Shown piece after piece: positions 35,381 to 45,147 of a stretch of 64,000 bases of DNA (positions are counted from its first letter, which is position 1; each line of letters begins with the position of its first letter). Origin of the DNA: Chloroflexota bacterium (GTDB lineage Bacteria > Chloroflexota > Limnocylindria > Limnocylindrales > CSP1-4). Under the pieces are notes generated by a model, which did no database searches, had not been told where the DNA came from, and was given only the letters and a program-made list of their open reading frames with translations. Where the stretch lies: positions 31,531 to 95,530 of the forward strand of contig JAJXUG010000008.1 in NCBI GenBank assembly GCA_021783095.1, given 5' to 3'. The translations under genes and the position numbers were made by a program.

Positions 35381-37648
35381 ATGCCTGACCGCGCTCGACC
35401 CGCGCACGCCGCCCGCCTTGTCCCGAGCCTCCTGACAGCGCTCCTGTCCGCCCTGCTCCTGTTCGGCCTCTCGTTCGCGGTCACGCCCGGGACGGCCGAG
35501 GGCGCCACGACCGCGACCGCCGCCTGCGGGGCGAACCTCCGCACCGGGGCCTCGACCGGCTACGCGATCCGGGCGACCGCCGCCACCGGAGCGAGGGTCA
35601 CGGTCGCCGCGACCGTGACCGGCGGGTCCTGGCGGGCGACCTGCGCCGGCCGGTCGGTGTCGGGCACCCGCTGGTACCGGATCAGCGCGATCAACGGCCG
35701 GAGCGTCCTCTCGCTCTACGGCCGCAGCTACCTCTACGGCGCGACCGGCCTGTTCACGGCGGTCAGCGCGCCGGCCCCGACGCCGGCCGCCCCTGCATCG
35801 GTCGCGACCGCGACCGCCGCCTGCGGGGCGAACCTCCGCACCGGGGCCTCGACCGGCTACGCGATCCGGGCGACCGCCGCCACCGGAGCGAGGGTCACGG
35901 TCGCCGCGACCGTGACCGGCGGGTCCTGGCGGGCGACCTGCGCCGGCCGGTCGGTGTCGGGCACCCGCTGGTACCGGATCAGCGCGATCAACGGCCGGAG
36001 CGTCCTCTCGCTCTACGGCCGCAGCTACCTCTACGGCGCGACCGGCCTGTTCACGGCGGTCAGCGCGCCGGCCCCGACGCCCACCCCCACGCCGACCCCC
36101 ACGCCGACGCCGACCCCCACGCCGACCCCGACCCCCACGCCGACGCCGACCCCCACGCCGACCCCGACCCCCACGACGAAGGCTGCCGCCTGTGACGGGG
36201 TCAACCTGCGGACAGGGGCATCGACCGCCTACGCGATCAAGGCGAGCGTGGCGTCTGGAACCACCATCACCGTTGCGACGACCGTCAGCGGCGGCGCATG
36301 GTCGACGCCCTGCGACGGCACGGCCGTCTCCGGGAACACCTGGTACCGGATCAGCTCGGTCAACGGCGCAAGCGTCCTATCGCTCTACGGCGTGACCTAT
36401 GTCTACGGTGCGACGGGCCTGTTCACAACGCCCAGCGCACCCGGCGCCGGCGCCACCCCGCTCGGCCCGACCGTGACGTTCTACGGCCGCGGCGCGGGCC
36501 ATGGGGTGGGGCTGTCGCAGTACGGTGCTCGCGGCCGTGCGCTCGCCGGCCAGAGCGCGGCCACGATCCTCGCCCACTACTACGCCGGCACCACCATCGG
36601 GACCATCGCCAACCCCGACATCCGGGTCCTCGTCCTGGACCGGGCGACGGCCACCGCCACCAGCCCGATCGTCCTCTACGGGCGGGGCGGCACCTGGACC
36701 ATCGACGGCGTCGCCACCGTCTTCCCGGCCGACGCGCGCCTCCGGCTCATCCCGAGCACCTCGGCCGGAGTGACGACCTGGCAGGTGATCGTCGACGCGA
36801 GCGGCGGTGCGATCCTCTACAGCGCAGCGACTGGCGGGGACCTGCGCGTGCGCCCGGCGACCGACGCCACGCTCCTCCAGTTGTGGTCCAAGCCGTCGAC
36901 GTTCGATCGCTACCGCGGCGTCCTCCACCTCATGGCCACCTCGACCGTGAGCGTCGTCAACGAGCTCCCGCTCGAGTCCTACCTGCGCGGGGTGGTTCCC
37001 GCCGAGATGCCGTCGAGCTGGCCGGCCGAGGCGCTCAAGGCCCAGGCGATCGCCGCCCGCTCGTACGCCGCCTACCAGCTTCGGTCGGGCACTTCCACGT
37101 TCGACGTCTACGATGACACGCGATCGCAGATGTACCTGGGCGCCCTCGACGAGAACCCGGCGACCGACGCCGTGCTGACCGCCACGGCCGGCCAGGTCCT
37201 GCGCAGCGGCACGGCCATCGCCGACGCCCTGTTCCACTCGACGGGCGGCGGGGCGACGGAGAACAACGAGAACGCCTTCGTGTCGCCCACCGGGGCCAAG
37301 GTCGCCGGGCCCGTCAGCTACCTTCGCGGCTCATCCGACCGGGCTCCCGATGGGACCCCGTACGACGCCAGCTCCCCGTACGCGAGCTGGCACACCGCGA
37401 CGTACACGCAGAGCCAGGTCTCGGCGATGTTCGCCGCCGACAGCCGGACGAACGTCGGGACGCTCGTGGCGCTCGACCTCCGGAACCGGGGCGTCTCGGG
37501 CCGGCTGATCAGCGTGACCCTCGTCGGGTCCACGGGGATCACGAAGACCGTCTCGGGCGACGTGTTCTCCTCCGTCTTCAACGCCCAGCGCCCGAGCGGC
37601 GACCCGATCCTGCGCAGCAACCTCCTCGGACTCGCGCCGATCCCCTGA
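35381..37648 (+). CDS. SpoIID/LytB-domain secreted protein with three SH3-like repeats
   Basis: 755 aa with a GAGGAG ribosome site. Signal peptide at residues 1-45. Three bacterial SH3-like modules follow (each [20 protein letters not shown] or similar, with [20 protein letters not shown]). The first two are identical at DNA level; the third is diverged. A threonine-proline linker (PTPTPT) separates modules 2 and 3. The SpoIID/LytB domain occupies about residues 365-750: [56 protein letters not shown], and a late [14 protein letters not shown]. SpoIID-type enzymes act on peptidoglycan glycan strands. Likely cell-wall bound outside the membrane. Confidence 0.93.
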   Translation: MPDRARPAHAARLVPSLLTALLSALLLFGLSFAVTPGTAEGATTATAACGANLRTGASTGYAIRATAATGARVTVAATVTGGSWRATCAGRSVSGTRWYRISAINGRSVLSLYGRSYLYGATGLFTAVSAPAPTPAAPASVATATAACGANLRTGASTGYAIRATAATGARVTVAATVTGGSWRATCAGRSVSGTRWYRISAINGRSVLSLYGRSYLYGATGLFTAVSAPAPTPTPTPTPTPTPTPTPTPTPTPTPTPTPTPTPTTKAAACDGVNLRTGASTAYAIKASVASGTTITVATTVSGGAWSTPCDGTAVSGNTWYRISSVNGASVLSLYGVTYVYGATGLFTTPSAPGAGATPLGPTVTFYGRGAGHGVGLSQYGARGRALAGQSAATILAHYYAGTTIGTIANPDIRVLVLDRATATATSPIVLYGRGGTWTIDGVATVFPADARLRLIPSTSAGVTTWQVIVDASGGAILYSAATGGDLRVRPATDATLLQLWSKPSTFDRYRGVLHLMATSTVSVVNELPLESYLRGVVPAEMPSSWPAEALKAQAIAARSYAAYQLRSGTSTFDVYDDTRSQMYLGALDENPATDAVLTATAGQVLRSGTAIADALFHSTGGGATENNENAFVSPTGAKVAGPVSYLRGSSDRAPDGTPYDASSPYASWHTATYTQSQVSAMFAADSRTNVGTLVALDLRNRGVSGRLISVTLVGSTGITKTVSGDVFSSVFNAQRPSGDPILRSNLLGLAPIP
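35508..35784 (+). repeat. 277-bp perfect direct repeat, copy 1 (SH3 module)
   Basis: Identical base for base with 35805-36081; offset 297 bp, exactly 99 codons, so the duplication keeps frame. Confidence 0.95.
35805..36081 (+). repeat. 277-bp perfect direct repeat, copy 2 (SH3 module)
   Basis: Second copy of the SH3 module. It is followed directly by a low-complexity CCCACCCCGACG-type stretch (about 36080-36176) that encodes the Thr-Pro linker. Confidence 0.95.
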
Positions 37649-37686
37649 TCGGCGGTCGCGCCCAGCGTCGTCGTTGACTCGCGCGG

Positions 37687-39246
37687 TCAGCCTGACACGG
37701 GCGCCGGGACCACGATCGGCGCCGACTCGCCCAGCAGCCCGCCGAGCTCGTCGTGCGCCCGCACCGCGACGTACGCGCCAAGCGCCGGCGCCACGATCCC
37801 GGTCTCGAAGCCGGAGCGCGGCGCGGCCGCGACGACGTTGAGGTCGCTGGCGGCGTCGCCGGTGAGGACCTGCCAGGTGCCGACGCTCGTCGCGCCGTTC
37901 CAGCTCGCGTAGACGCTCCGCGCACTGCCGTCACCGCTCGCGGTGGGGCCCCGGGTGCCGGCCGGGAAGTCGACCGCGACGGCGGGCGCGTCGGTGGGCC
38001 GGCCCGTCCAGGCTTGGCGGTAGTCCCGGTAGGACTCGGTCGAGGCTGGGAAGGTGGCGTCGACGAGGAGGGTCCCGTCGGCCGCGTACTCGCTGAAGAA
38101 CGGCCGGCTGCCCCAGCCGATGAAGGCACCACCGTCGGCAAGCAGCTGGACGTTCCCCTGGCTCGTCGAGAGCAGGCCGTCAGGTCGGTCATAGGAAGTG
38201 ACGAGCGAGGCCGTTCCGGCGCCAAGGTCGGGGCGGATGCGCAGCCCGCGAGATCGGCCCGGGGCTTCCGAGGCGCCATTGTCGAACATGGTGATCGTCC
38301 CGTCGTAGCGCCGCCGGACGTCGTGCTGCCACCCGAACGACGCATCCTGGGCGACCCGGATGTCGCTCTTCTTGCCGCCGAGGCGCCACAGGATGTCGCC
38401 GGTCTTGCGGTCAACCTTGTAGATGGCCGAGGTGTTGCGCGCCGAGACGATGAGGTTGCCGTCGGCGTCCTCGTCGATCGCGTTGCCGTGGATGTAGTCG
38501 TAGACCTGGTTCGCCCCGGTCGGCGGGGCGATGTACGACTCGTCGAGGCCGATGTGCTCGCTCGCCCGCCACTCGAAGACGACGCGGCCGGTCACGAGGT
38601 CGATCTCCTGGACGGCGGAGTCCATGATGGGCCACGGCGTGGGCGTCGGGTGCCCGTAGACCGGGCCCGGCTGTTGGGCATCCGCCCAGATCAGCGCCGT
38701 CCCGCGGGAGGTGAGCTGAAGCTCGTGCAGGTCGGCCTGCCGTCCGTTCCCGGCCGAGATCCGGCCGATCGGCTGGTAGGCCTCGTCGACCAGCACGAAC
38801 GCGCCGGATCCGATTCCCTCGTTGAGCGCCCCTTCCCACCAGGCGAGCGCCGATGCATTCGCGTACTCGACGACGTGCAGGTCGGTGGCGGCGACGCCCT
38901 TGGCCGAGGGGAGCATCCACACGAGCTCGCCCGTGCGGTCGATGATGGTCGGCCCGTCGGGTGCCGCTCCGTTGGACGGGGTCAGGAACGTGTACAGGCC
39001 GTCCGGGCGCCGCTTCTCGCCGGTGATCGTGACGACGGGCGGCGTGAGGTCTGGACGCGAGAGGAAGCTGTGGCGTCCCGGGGTTCCGGCCGGCGCCGCG
39101 GCGGCTTCGCGCAGTCCGGGACGGTAGTCGCCCACGAGCTGGGCGACGGCGGCAACGCTGGCTCCGCCGACGGCGATCGCGCCAACTGAGATGAGGAAGC
39201 GTCGTCGTGTGAAGGTGTTGGCAGAGCCGACCCGATCCGGTTCCAT
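37687..39246 (-). CDS. arylsulfotransferase (ASST)-like protein, Tat-exported
   Basis: 519 aa. The N-terminus FTRRRFLISVGAIAVGG is a twin-arginine signal, so export is in folded form. The mature protein is a propeller of the Arylsulfotran_2 type: TIIDRTGELVWMLPSAKG, ATDLHVVEYAN, RQADLHELQLTSRGTALIWA, YDYIHGNAIDEDADGNLIVS, NTSAIYKVDRKTGDILWRLG, FGWQHDVRR. The histidines in DLHELQ, YIHGNA and QHD fit the conserved catalytic/binding positions. It would transfer sulfate between phenolic compounds outside the cell; many relatives are uncharacterised. Convergent with the SpoIID gene. Confidence 0.88.
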   Translation of the reverse strand: MEPDRVGSANTFTRRRFLISVGAIAVGGASVAAVAQLVGDYRPGLREAAAAPAGTPGRHSFLSRPDLTPPVVTITGEKRRPDGLYTFLTPSNGAAPDGPTIIDRTGELVWMLPSAKGVAATDLHVVEYANASALAWWEGALNEGIGSGAFVLVDEAYQPIGRISAGNGRQADLHELQLTSRGTALIWADAQQPGPVYGHPTPTPWPIMDSAVQEIDLVTGRVVFEWRASEHIGLDESYIAPPTGANQVYDYIHGNAIDEDADGNLIVSARNTSAIYKVDRKTGDILWRLGGKKSDIRVAQDASFGWQHDVRRRYDGTITMFDNGASEAPGRSRGLRIRPDLGAGTASLVTSYDRPDGLLSTSQGNVQLLADGGAFIGWGSRPFFSEYAADGTLLVDATFPASTESYRDYRQAWTGRPTDAPAVAVDFPAGTRGPTASGDGSARSVYASWNGATSVGTWQVLTGDAASDLNVVAAAPRSGFETGIVAPALGAYVAVRAHDELGGLLGESAPIVVPAPVSG

Positions 39247-39694
39247 CTTCGGTCTTCCTCGAGGTCCCCCGGATACAAGGTGTGGCGTGGCTGACCATGG
39301 GCGGCCGGCGCCTCTGGAACGCGCCGTGGCGAGGCGCTGCGATTATGTCGCGGTCCGGCCGAACGTGACGCAACGACCGAATGGCGGCCGCGTGATGCGC
39401 CGGAGGGCGACCGAGATGCGGGGCCCGTCTCGTGGCGGGCCCCGGTGGAGGCTGGGCTGGCACTCGGCCCGCAGCCCGAAGATCTGTTCGCGGTGGACCC
39501 GGAGCGGCTGTCGACGCGGCGTCATGCCTGGCCGCCTGTTCCTGAGCCGCAGCGCCAAGTATCGGGTGGGGGAGTGGGCGGCGCGGCTCAGGATCGCCGG
39601 CGCCGCGGCGGTCGTCTCCGCCGGGCGCTTCGGTGTTGGTAGCATCGTCTGCGGGACCGCGAGCGTGCGACGGGACCAGCGACCGTGGAGCGAC
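39247..39694. other. about 450 bp without a recognisable gene
   Basis: The ORFs crossing it are arginine-rich and lack motifs. A TAGCAT (39642) could be a -10 for the exonuclease gene downstream; nothing else stands out. Confidence 0.4.
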
Positions 39695-40256
39695 GTGGGC
39701 GACGAGACCTGGGTCAGCGTGGACGTGGAGACCCTCAGGCCCGACGCCCTCCACGGGGAGCCTGCTCTCGATCGGCGCGTGCCTCGTGGACCGGCCCGAG
39801 GAGGGGATCGAGCTGCTGCTCCGCCCCGACTTGACCCTGCCGTGGAGCGCGGAGGCGGAGTCGATCCACCACCTGGACCGCACGATGCTCGAGCGCGAGG
39901 GGCGCGAACCGGCCGCGGCGATGGCAGCCCTCGACGCCTGGCTGGCAGGGGTCGTGCCCGCTGGCTCCCGACCCGTGTTCGTCGCCCTCAACGCGCCGTT
40001 CGACTGGATGTTCCTTGCCGACGCCTTCTGGCGTCACCTCGGGCGCAACCCGTTCGGGGTCAGCGCGCTCGACATCAAGGCGCTCTACCTCGGGCGCCAT
40101 CTGGGCGAAGTGCCAGCGTGGTCGGACACGAAGCGCCTCCAGATGCTGCGCCGCTACCCCGTGGACCTGCCGCACACGCACCACGCGCTCGACGATGCTC
40201 GCGAGCAGGCGTCCCTGTGCCGGGCCCTCGTCGAGGCGGGTCGCCGCGGCCTCTAG
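39695..40256 (+). pseudogene. DEDD-family 3'-5' exonuclease (DnaQ-like) with a frameshift
   Basis: From GTG 39695 (GGAG upstream) the product reads VGDETWVSVDVET, the DnaQ-like motif I with both metal-binding acids. The frame then needs to skip one base within the CCC run at 39732-39734, giving SGPTPSTGSLLSIGACLVD in the frame of track ORF 39633-40256. The rest is coherent: VFVALNAPFDWMFLADAFWR (motif II), ALDIKALYLGRHLG, then HHALDDAREQASLCRAL (motif III, HxAxxD). One extra C in a C-run thus separates motif I from II and III. It could be a true mutation or a sequencing error. Without the shift it would be an ordinary exonuclease of about 186 aa. Confidence 0.75.
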
Positions 40257-40268
40257 CCTCCGAGTCCC

Positions 40269-40856
40269 TTAGCGGCTCCGGCGCATCGCCTCCCCGATCA
40301 GCAGGGCGCCCAGCGCGATGACCGCCACCGGCCAGACGAGATCCCAGTTGATCGGCACGTAGTCGCGGATCAGGAACCACGCGCCCAGCACCACGAGCAC
40401 GATGCCCGCGATGATGCCAGCCTGGTCACCCCGGTGCCGCACGTCCCAGTCGCCGCTCGGCTGGTTGGGCACGCCAGCTGGGCCGGTCTGGGTGGCGCCG
40501 CTCGGCGCACCCGTCGTCCCGCCGGTCCACGCTCCGCCCGGGGCGCTGCCGCCCCAGTTGCCGCCGGGCGTGCCCTGGCCCCACAGCGGCGATCCCGCCT
40601 GCCCGGCGCCCCACCCGCCGCGCTGCGTCCCGGACGGCGTCTGGCCCCGTCCACGCGGCGTCCACCCGGGCGGTGCGTCGGGCACCACCACGGCCATGAC
40701 GATGTACAGCACCACGAACACGCCGCCCGACATCAGCGAGAGCAGCACCCACGCGATGCGCACGATCGACGGGTCGAGTCCCATCCATGCCGCGATGCCG
40801 GCGCAGACGCCAGCGAGCGACCGGTCGGTCGTCGACCGGTAGAGGCGGTCATCCAC
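40269..40856 (-). CDS. PspC-domain membrane protein
   Basis: 195 aa. The N-terminal PspC domain reads LYRSTTDRSLAGVCAGIAAW and MGLDPSIVRIAWVLLSLMSG with a membrane helix following. A glycine/proline-rich middle leads to a LiaI/DUF5668-like two-helix C-terminus (IAGIVLVVLGAWFLIRDYVP, VIALGALLIGEAMRRSR). It probably acts in envelope-stress sensing. Its start overlaps the end of the upstream LiaF-like gene by 8 bp, so the two form an operon. Confidence 0.88.
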   Translation of the reverse strand: MDDRLYRSTTDRSLAGVCAGIAAWMGLDPSIVRIAWVLLSLMSGGVFVVLYIVMAVVVPDAPPGWTPRGRGQTPSGTQRGGWGAGQAGSPLWGQGTPGGNWGGSAPGGAWTGGTTGAPSGATQTGPAGVPNQPSGDWDVRHRGDQAGIIAGIVLVVLGAWFLIRDYVPINWDLVWPVAVIALGALLIGEAMRRSR

Positions 40857-41847
40857 AGCCGTCCTCCGGATCCAGGGTCACCGTGCCGAGATTGGCCGAG
40901 ACGTTGAGGTCGATCCGCGCGGAGGCGGTGGCCCACGGGCCGCGCGTCCAGATGTTGCCGTTCTGCACCAGGCCGCGCGCGGCGAGGTTCGTCGTCCCGA
41001 GCGGATGGTCGTCCACCCTGATCCGGAGGGGCACGCCCGCCGGGGCGCACACCCGCACGGTTCCCGCGTTGGCCGACAGCGACCCGCTCAGCGTCCCCGA
41101 GGGGGAGGGGAGCGCGACCGTGAGCGATCCTGCATTGACCGAGCCGGTGACCGAGGTGGTGCCCAGAGCGCCCGTCAGATCGACGTGGGCGTCGGCGGCG
41201 TTGACCGAAGTCGCGAACGAGGTGACGTGCATCGCGCCGAGCGCCAGCCGTGAGGAACCCGCGTTGACCGAGAGCGAGAGGCTCAGATTGGGGTCCGCGG
41301 GCAGCGTGAGCAGCCACTTCGAGGCGAGATTGCCCACGCCGAAGCCGTGCTGGTCGCCCATTCGGAGCCGCAGCCTGTCGCTCGAGGACGCCTCCACGGC
41401 GGGCGTGCTGTCGCCGCTCGGCCAGGCGACCGCCCAGCCGCCGCCCGGCGCGCCCGAGACGGTCAACTCACCGCAGGTCACCGAGACGTCAACCGACGCC
41501 CCCGAGGCGAGCGACCCACTGAGACCCGGGACGCTCGACGGGCTCGCAGGCGTGTTGCCGATCCCGCACAGCGCGAGCGAGGAACCGGGTCCGATGCCGG
41601 CCGCGACCAGCCCGCCGGCCATGAGACCGAACGTCACGGCCACCACGACGCCGCCGAACACGTCGAGCACGGTGTGGCGAAGCGCCAGGCCCAGCCCCAC
41701 GCCGATCAGCAGCAGCGGCCAGAGCTCCAGCGAGCGGCGGGCCGTCCCGGCGTCGAGCACGCCGCCCTGCACCGCCAGCGGCACAACCCCAAGGGCGACG
41801 AAGAACGCACCCCAGCCCAGTAGCCCCCGATTCACGCGCATCGTCAC
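40849..41847 (-). CDS. LiaF-like membrane protein with extracellular adhesin-like beta domain
   Basis: 332 aa. Three or four N-terminal helices (LLGWGAFFVALGVVPLAVQG; LELWPLLLIGVGLGLAL) precede a long outside domain rich in repeated short strands, for example LSLSVNAGSSRLALG, VTGSVNAGSLTVALP, LSGSLSANAGTVRV. This toast-rack pattern is that of LiaF/DUF4097-like sensors. Together with the PspC protein it looks like a membrane-stress module. First gene of the pair. Confidence 0.8.
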   Translation of the reverse strand: MTMRVNRGLLGWGAFFVALGVVPLAVQGGVLDAGTARRSLELWPLLLIGVGLGLALRHTVLDVFGGVVVAVTFGLMAGGLVAAGIGPGSSLALCGIGNTPASPSSVPGLSGSLASGASVDVSVTCGELTVSGAPGGGWAVAWPSGDSTPAVEASSSDRLRLRMGDQHGFGVGNLASKWLLTLPADPNLSLSLSVNAGSSRLALGAMHVTSFATSVNAADAHVDLTGALGTTSVTGSVNAGSLTVALPSPSGTLSGSLSANAGTVRVCAPAGVPLRIRVDDHPLGTTNLAARGLVQNGNIWTRGPWATASARIDLNVSANLGTVTLDPEDGCG

Positions 41848-41956
41848 CTCTCCCGGCTCTCGGCCGCCGACATCATCGCGCAGCGCACGCGTGCCGACGG
41901 GTGACGAGGGTCACATCCTCGGGGCCGGGGGGCCCGCTGTTGATAGCCTAGGACGC

Positions 41957-42628
41957 ATGCCCAACCCCACCCGGCGGTTCGAGGCCGTGCTGTTCGACAT
42001 GGACGGGGTGCTCGTGGACAGCGAGCACCGCTGGAATGACGTGCGGATCGCGTACGCTGCGGCGCACGGGCGCTCGTGGGGCATCGACGACCAGCACGCG
42101 GTGATGGGCGCGAATTCGATCCAGTGGGCGACGACGATGCGCAATCGGCTCGCGCTCGACGACATGCCGGTGGACCGGATCCTGACGGCGATCGTGGCCG
42201 GGGTCGTAGGCGAGTTCCGGAGGGGCAGCGTCCCCGTGGTCCCTGGCGCGCCGGCGGCGGTCCGCAGGATCGCGACCCGGTGGCCGGTCGGCATCGCGTC
42301 GTCGTCGCACCCCGACGTCATCGCCGCCGCGCTCGACCTGCTGGGTCTCCACGGCGTGTTCGGCGCGGTGACCTCGTCCGACGAGGTGGCGCACGGCAAG
42401 CCGGAGCCCGACGTGTACCGGCTGGCCGCCCAGCGTCTGGGTGCGGCGCCCGAGCGGTGCCTGGTCGTGGAGGATTCGACCAACGGCATCCTGGCGGGCA
42501 AGGCTGCCGGCGCCTACGTCGTGCTGATCCCGAACCCGACGGTGCTCCCCGCGCAGCATGCGGTCGAAGCCGCCGACGCGATCATCGAGCGGATCGAGGA
42601 CCTTGACCCGGACGCGCTGCCGGCCTGA
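41957..42628 (+). CDS. HAD-superfamily phosphatase (beta-phosphoglucomutase-like)
   Basis: 223 aa from ATG 41957; the long track ORF from 40787 is a shadow. Motif I is LFDMDGVLVDSEHRW with the nucleophile Asp and the acid-base Asp. Motif II is GIASSSHPDVI, the motif III lysine is in HGKPEPDVY, and motif IV is CLVVEDSTNGILAGKAAG. The cap is the helical C1 type of the Gph/PgmB group. It hydrolyses or isomerises a small phosphosugar; the substrate is unknown. No Shine-Dalgarno; TAGCCT lies about 8 bp before the ATG, so it may be leaderless. Confidence 0.92.
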   Translation: MPNPTRRFEAVLFDMDGVLVDSEHRWNDVRIAYAAAHGRSWGIDDQHAVMGANSIQWATTMRNRLALDDMPVDRILTAIVAGVVGEFRRGSVPVVPGAPAAVRRIATRWPVGIASSSHPDVIAAALDLLGLHGVFGAVTSSDEVAHGKPEPDVYRLAAQRLGAAPERCLVVEDSTNGILAGKAAGAYVVLIPNPTVLPAQHAVEAADAIIERIEDLDPDALPA

Positions 42629-42683
42629 CGGCCTCGGGGCCGCCTCGGCCAACCGCCGCCGCCATACTCAGGGCGTGCCCGAG

Positions 42684-43460
42684 ATGCTGCTCCCGGAACC
42701 CGAATACCGCCCGTTCCGAGTGCGCCTGCTTCGCCTCGCCTGCCGGATCGTCATCGGCGGGCTGCTGCGCATCCGGGTGGAGCACGGCGAGCGGTGGGCG
42801 ACCGGCCCGGCCATCTATTGCTTCAACCACCTGAACTGGATCGATCCGCTGGTCCTGCTCGCCGTCCTGCCCCTTCGGCCCCACTACGCCATGTTCGGCC
42901 CCATGGAGGCGGACATGCGAAAGGGACCGCGCAACCGGCTGATGTCGTGGGCCGGTTTCGGCATCCCGTACCGGCCGGAGAAGAGCGACCTCCTGCCGAC
43001 GACTCGACGCGTCGGCAAGGTGCTCGGGCGGGGCTGGGTCATCGCGATCGCGGGGGAGGGGAGGATCCACCGGGGCGAGGGGGAGCTGACGCCGGTGGCC
43101 GACGGCACCGCCCACTTCGCGCTCCGTTCCGGCGTTCCGGTGGTGCCGCTCGCGATCAACGGCACGTCGTGGCTGGCGTTCCGGCGCGGGGTCCGCGTCC
43201 GGGTGGGCGAAGCGATCGTGCCGGAGGGGCGTGCCAGCCATGCGGCCGTCGAGGCGCTGACGGGCCGGATCGAGGTTGCCCTGCTGGGGATGACCTCCGA
43301 CTTCGCCGACCCGCCGCCCTCGGGGCGAATCTTCCGCCGCCTGACCGAGTGGTTCAACGTCTGGCCCGAGGGCGGGCGCCCGCGGCTGGGCGACGGCGAC
43401 GGCGCCGCGTACGTCCGTGAGCTCGGCGAGCGTGATGCGGCGGGAGGGGCCGCGGGCTGA
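42684..43460 (+). CDS. 1-acyl-sn-glycerol-3-phosphate acyltransferase (PlsC-like)
   Basis: 258 aa from ATG 42684 (a GTG at 42675 is equally possible). An N-terminal membrane helix (LLRLACRIVIGGLLRIRV) precedes block I YCFNHLNWIDPLVL (the NHx4D catalytic pair). Later come block II-like FGIPYRPEKS, block III GEGRIHRGEGELTP and block IV VPVVPLAINGT. This is the PlsC acyltransferase signature: it adds the second acyl chain to make phosphatidic acid at the inner membrane. The C-terminal tail is variable. Confidence 0.9.
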   Translation: MLLPEPEYRPFRVRLLRLACRIVIGGLLRIRVEHGERWATGPAIYCFNHLNWIDPLVLLAVLPLRPHYAMFGPMEADMRKGPRNRLMSWAGFGIPYRPEKSDLLPTTRRVGKVLGRGWVIAIAGEGRIHRGEGELTPVADGTAHFALRSGVPVVPLAINGTSWLAFRRGVRVRVGEAIVPEGRASHAAVEALTGRIEVALLGMTSDFADPPPSGRIFRRLTEWFNVWPEGGRPRLGDGDGAAYVRELGERDAAGGAAG

Positions 43461-43511
43461 CCCCCGTCTGTGGCATCCTGCCATCGACACCGCACACCAT
43501 GGAGATCCTGC

Positions 43512-43877
43512 GTGGGAGCCACCGGCCTCTCAGCCGACCGCACCGAGTACCGCACCCGCCTGGCGGAGCAGCCTGACCCCCAGATCGACAGCTGGGCCGC
43601 CGAGATGATGCGCGACGTCGCCATCCGGCGGGGCGTCGTGCGCGTGATCGAGGAGTTCCGCGCCGCCGCCAAGCTCAGCGAGCGGGAATTCGAACGGGTG
43701 TTCGCATCTGGCGGTGGCCCACCGGCCTCCCTGGGCCGCGACGCGCAGGGGCGCCTCTTCGTGCCCGCGGTCACGCTGTGGGCGCTCGTGCCAGGCATCC
43801 GCTCCCAGGTCTCCGATGGCCGCGACCGCCTGATCGAGTACCTCGTGGCCTCGTTCGACGAGCTCGTCTACGTCTGA
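43512..43877 (+). CDS. conserved-looking hypothetical protein
   Basis: 121 aa from GTG 43512, with GGAG 7 bases upstream. Mostly helical: DSWAAEMMRDVAIRRGVVRV, KLSEREFERVFASGG, RDRLIEYLVASFDELVYV. No signal or membrane helix. I do not recognise it. It follows the acyltransferase by 51 bp on the same strand. Confidence 0.6.
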   Translation: MGATGLSADRTEYRTRLAEQPDPQIDSWAAEMMRDVAIRRGVVRVIEEFRAAAKLSEREFERVFASGGGPPASLGRDAQGRLFVPAVTLWALVPGIRSQVSDGRDRLIEYLVASFDELVYV

Positions 43878-44034
43878 TCGCCGCAACACCGCGGCGCCCT
43901 TACGGCAGGCCCACCCGATCGGGGAGGCACCGCCCGCCGAAGCCCCTGCCCCACCCGTCCCGCCTGGCGCCCTGCCGAGGCTCGCCGCTCGGAGCGGGGC
44001 CTCGTCGGCGGCCCGTCCGCCGAGTGCCACCGAC

Positions 44035-44970
44035 TTGAGCGCGGTCTCGCCCCCAGACGCTGCGTTCGTGGGCTCGGGGTCCCCCGTCTCGGGGCGCATC
44101 GCCCCGCAGCCCGGCAGCCGTGTCGACCGAGCGCTCAGGGTCGCTCGGCTCGTCCACCCCTTCCCGTCCCTGCTCGACGGGATCGTCGTCGCGGTCGTCG
44201 CCCTGGTCGCGGACGGGACGCCCGCCCGGGCGGCGATGCTTGGCGCCTCGACCGTCGGCCTCCAGTTCGCGATCGGGACGCTCAACGACATCGCTGATGC
44301 CCCTCGGGACGCCAAGGCGCGGACCCGCAAGCCCATCGCGGACCGCCTTGTCAGCGCTCGAGTGGCGAAGGGGGTCCTGGCGGCGTTCCTCGTGACCGGG
44401 CTCCTGTTGGCGCTCATCGCCGGGCCGCTGCTCCTCGTGATCGCGAGCCTCGGGCTTGCGATCGGCGTCTGGTACGACATTGGAGCCAAGGGGACCTGGT
44501 TCTCCTGGCTCCCGATCGCGCTCGGCGTGCCCCTGCTGCCGGTCTATGGCTGGCTGGGGGCGACGGGCAGCCTGCCTGCGGCGTTCACGGTTCTCGTGCC
44601 AGCCGCCTTCCTGGCGGGCGCCGCCCTCGCCATCGCCAACTCCTCAGTGGACCTCGAGCGCGACGCGTCCGTCGGCTTGACGTCGCTTGCGGTCGTGCTG
44701 GGCCCAACCCGGTCCACGGCCGTGGTGCTGCTCCTGCAGCTCCTCGTGGCGGCCCTCGCCATCGCCTCCTCCAGTGCGTCACCACGGTCCGGGCTCTGGC
44801 TCGCCGCGACTGCGGTGGCCGCGGCGCTCCCCGTCACGGGGGCGCTGCTGGGGCTCCTGGGGGCGAGGCGCGGCCCGGTGCCGCGCGAGGTGGCCTTCGA
44901 GGTGCAGGCCGTGGGCCTCGGCCTCCTCGCGGTGGCCTGGATGAACGCCCTGGGCGCTGCGGCCGCCTGA
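44035..44970 (+). CDS. UbiA-family prenyltransferase
   Basis: 311 aa from a TTG, with a non-conserved proline/serine-rich first 30 residues, so the start may be later. About eight membrane helices. The first Asp-rich motif is NDIADAPRDAKARTRKPIAD, the conserved NDxxDxxxD that binds Mg-prenyl diphosphate. The second is in NSSVDLERDASVG. UbiA enzymes attach isoprenoid chains to aromatic acceptors in quinone, haem or lipid pathways; no pathway genes lie beside it. Confidence 0.88.
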   Translation: MSAVSPPDAAFVGSGSPVSGRIAPQPGSRVDRALRVARLVHPFPSLLDGIVVAVVALVADGTPARAAMLGASTVGLQFAIGTLNDIADAPRDAKARTRKPIADRLVSARVAKGVLAAFLVTGLLLALIAGPLLLVIASLGLAIGVWYDIGAKGTWFSWLPIALGVPLLPVYGWLGATGSLPAAFTVLVPAAFLAGAALAIANSSVDLERDASVGLTSLAVVLGPTRSTAVVLLLQLLVAALAIASSSASPRSGLWLAATAVAAALPVTGALLGLLGARRGPVPREVAFEVQAVGLGLLAVAWMNALGAAAA

Positions 44971-45147
44971 CAGATGCCTGAAACTTCTCGCCCCGGAGGT
45001 GCCTCATCGGGGTGGAAGGCAGTCGGCCCACGAGCCGGACAACCTCAAGGTCCCAGGGGGAGGGGCGACCACCGTACCCCTAACAACATGCCTTGCCCGC
45101 CCGTTACTGTAGATACCGATCACCCGCTCGGAGGACACCAGCGTCTC

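Noticed and set aside
44974-45147. Possible riboswitch before the secreted His-rich protein
   Set aside because: GC-rich with a few stems but no recognisable conserved core of any class I know.
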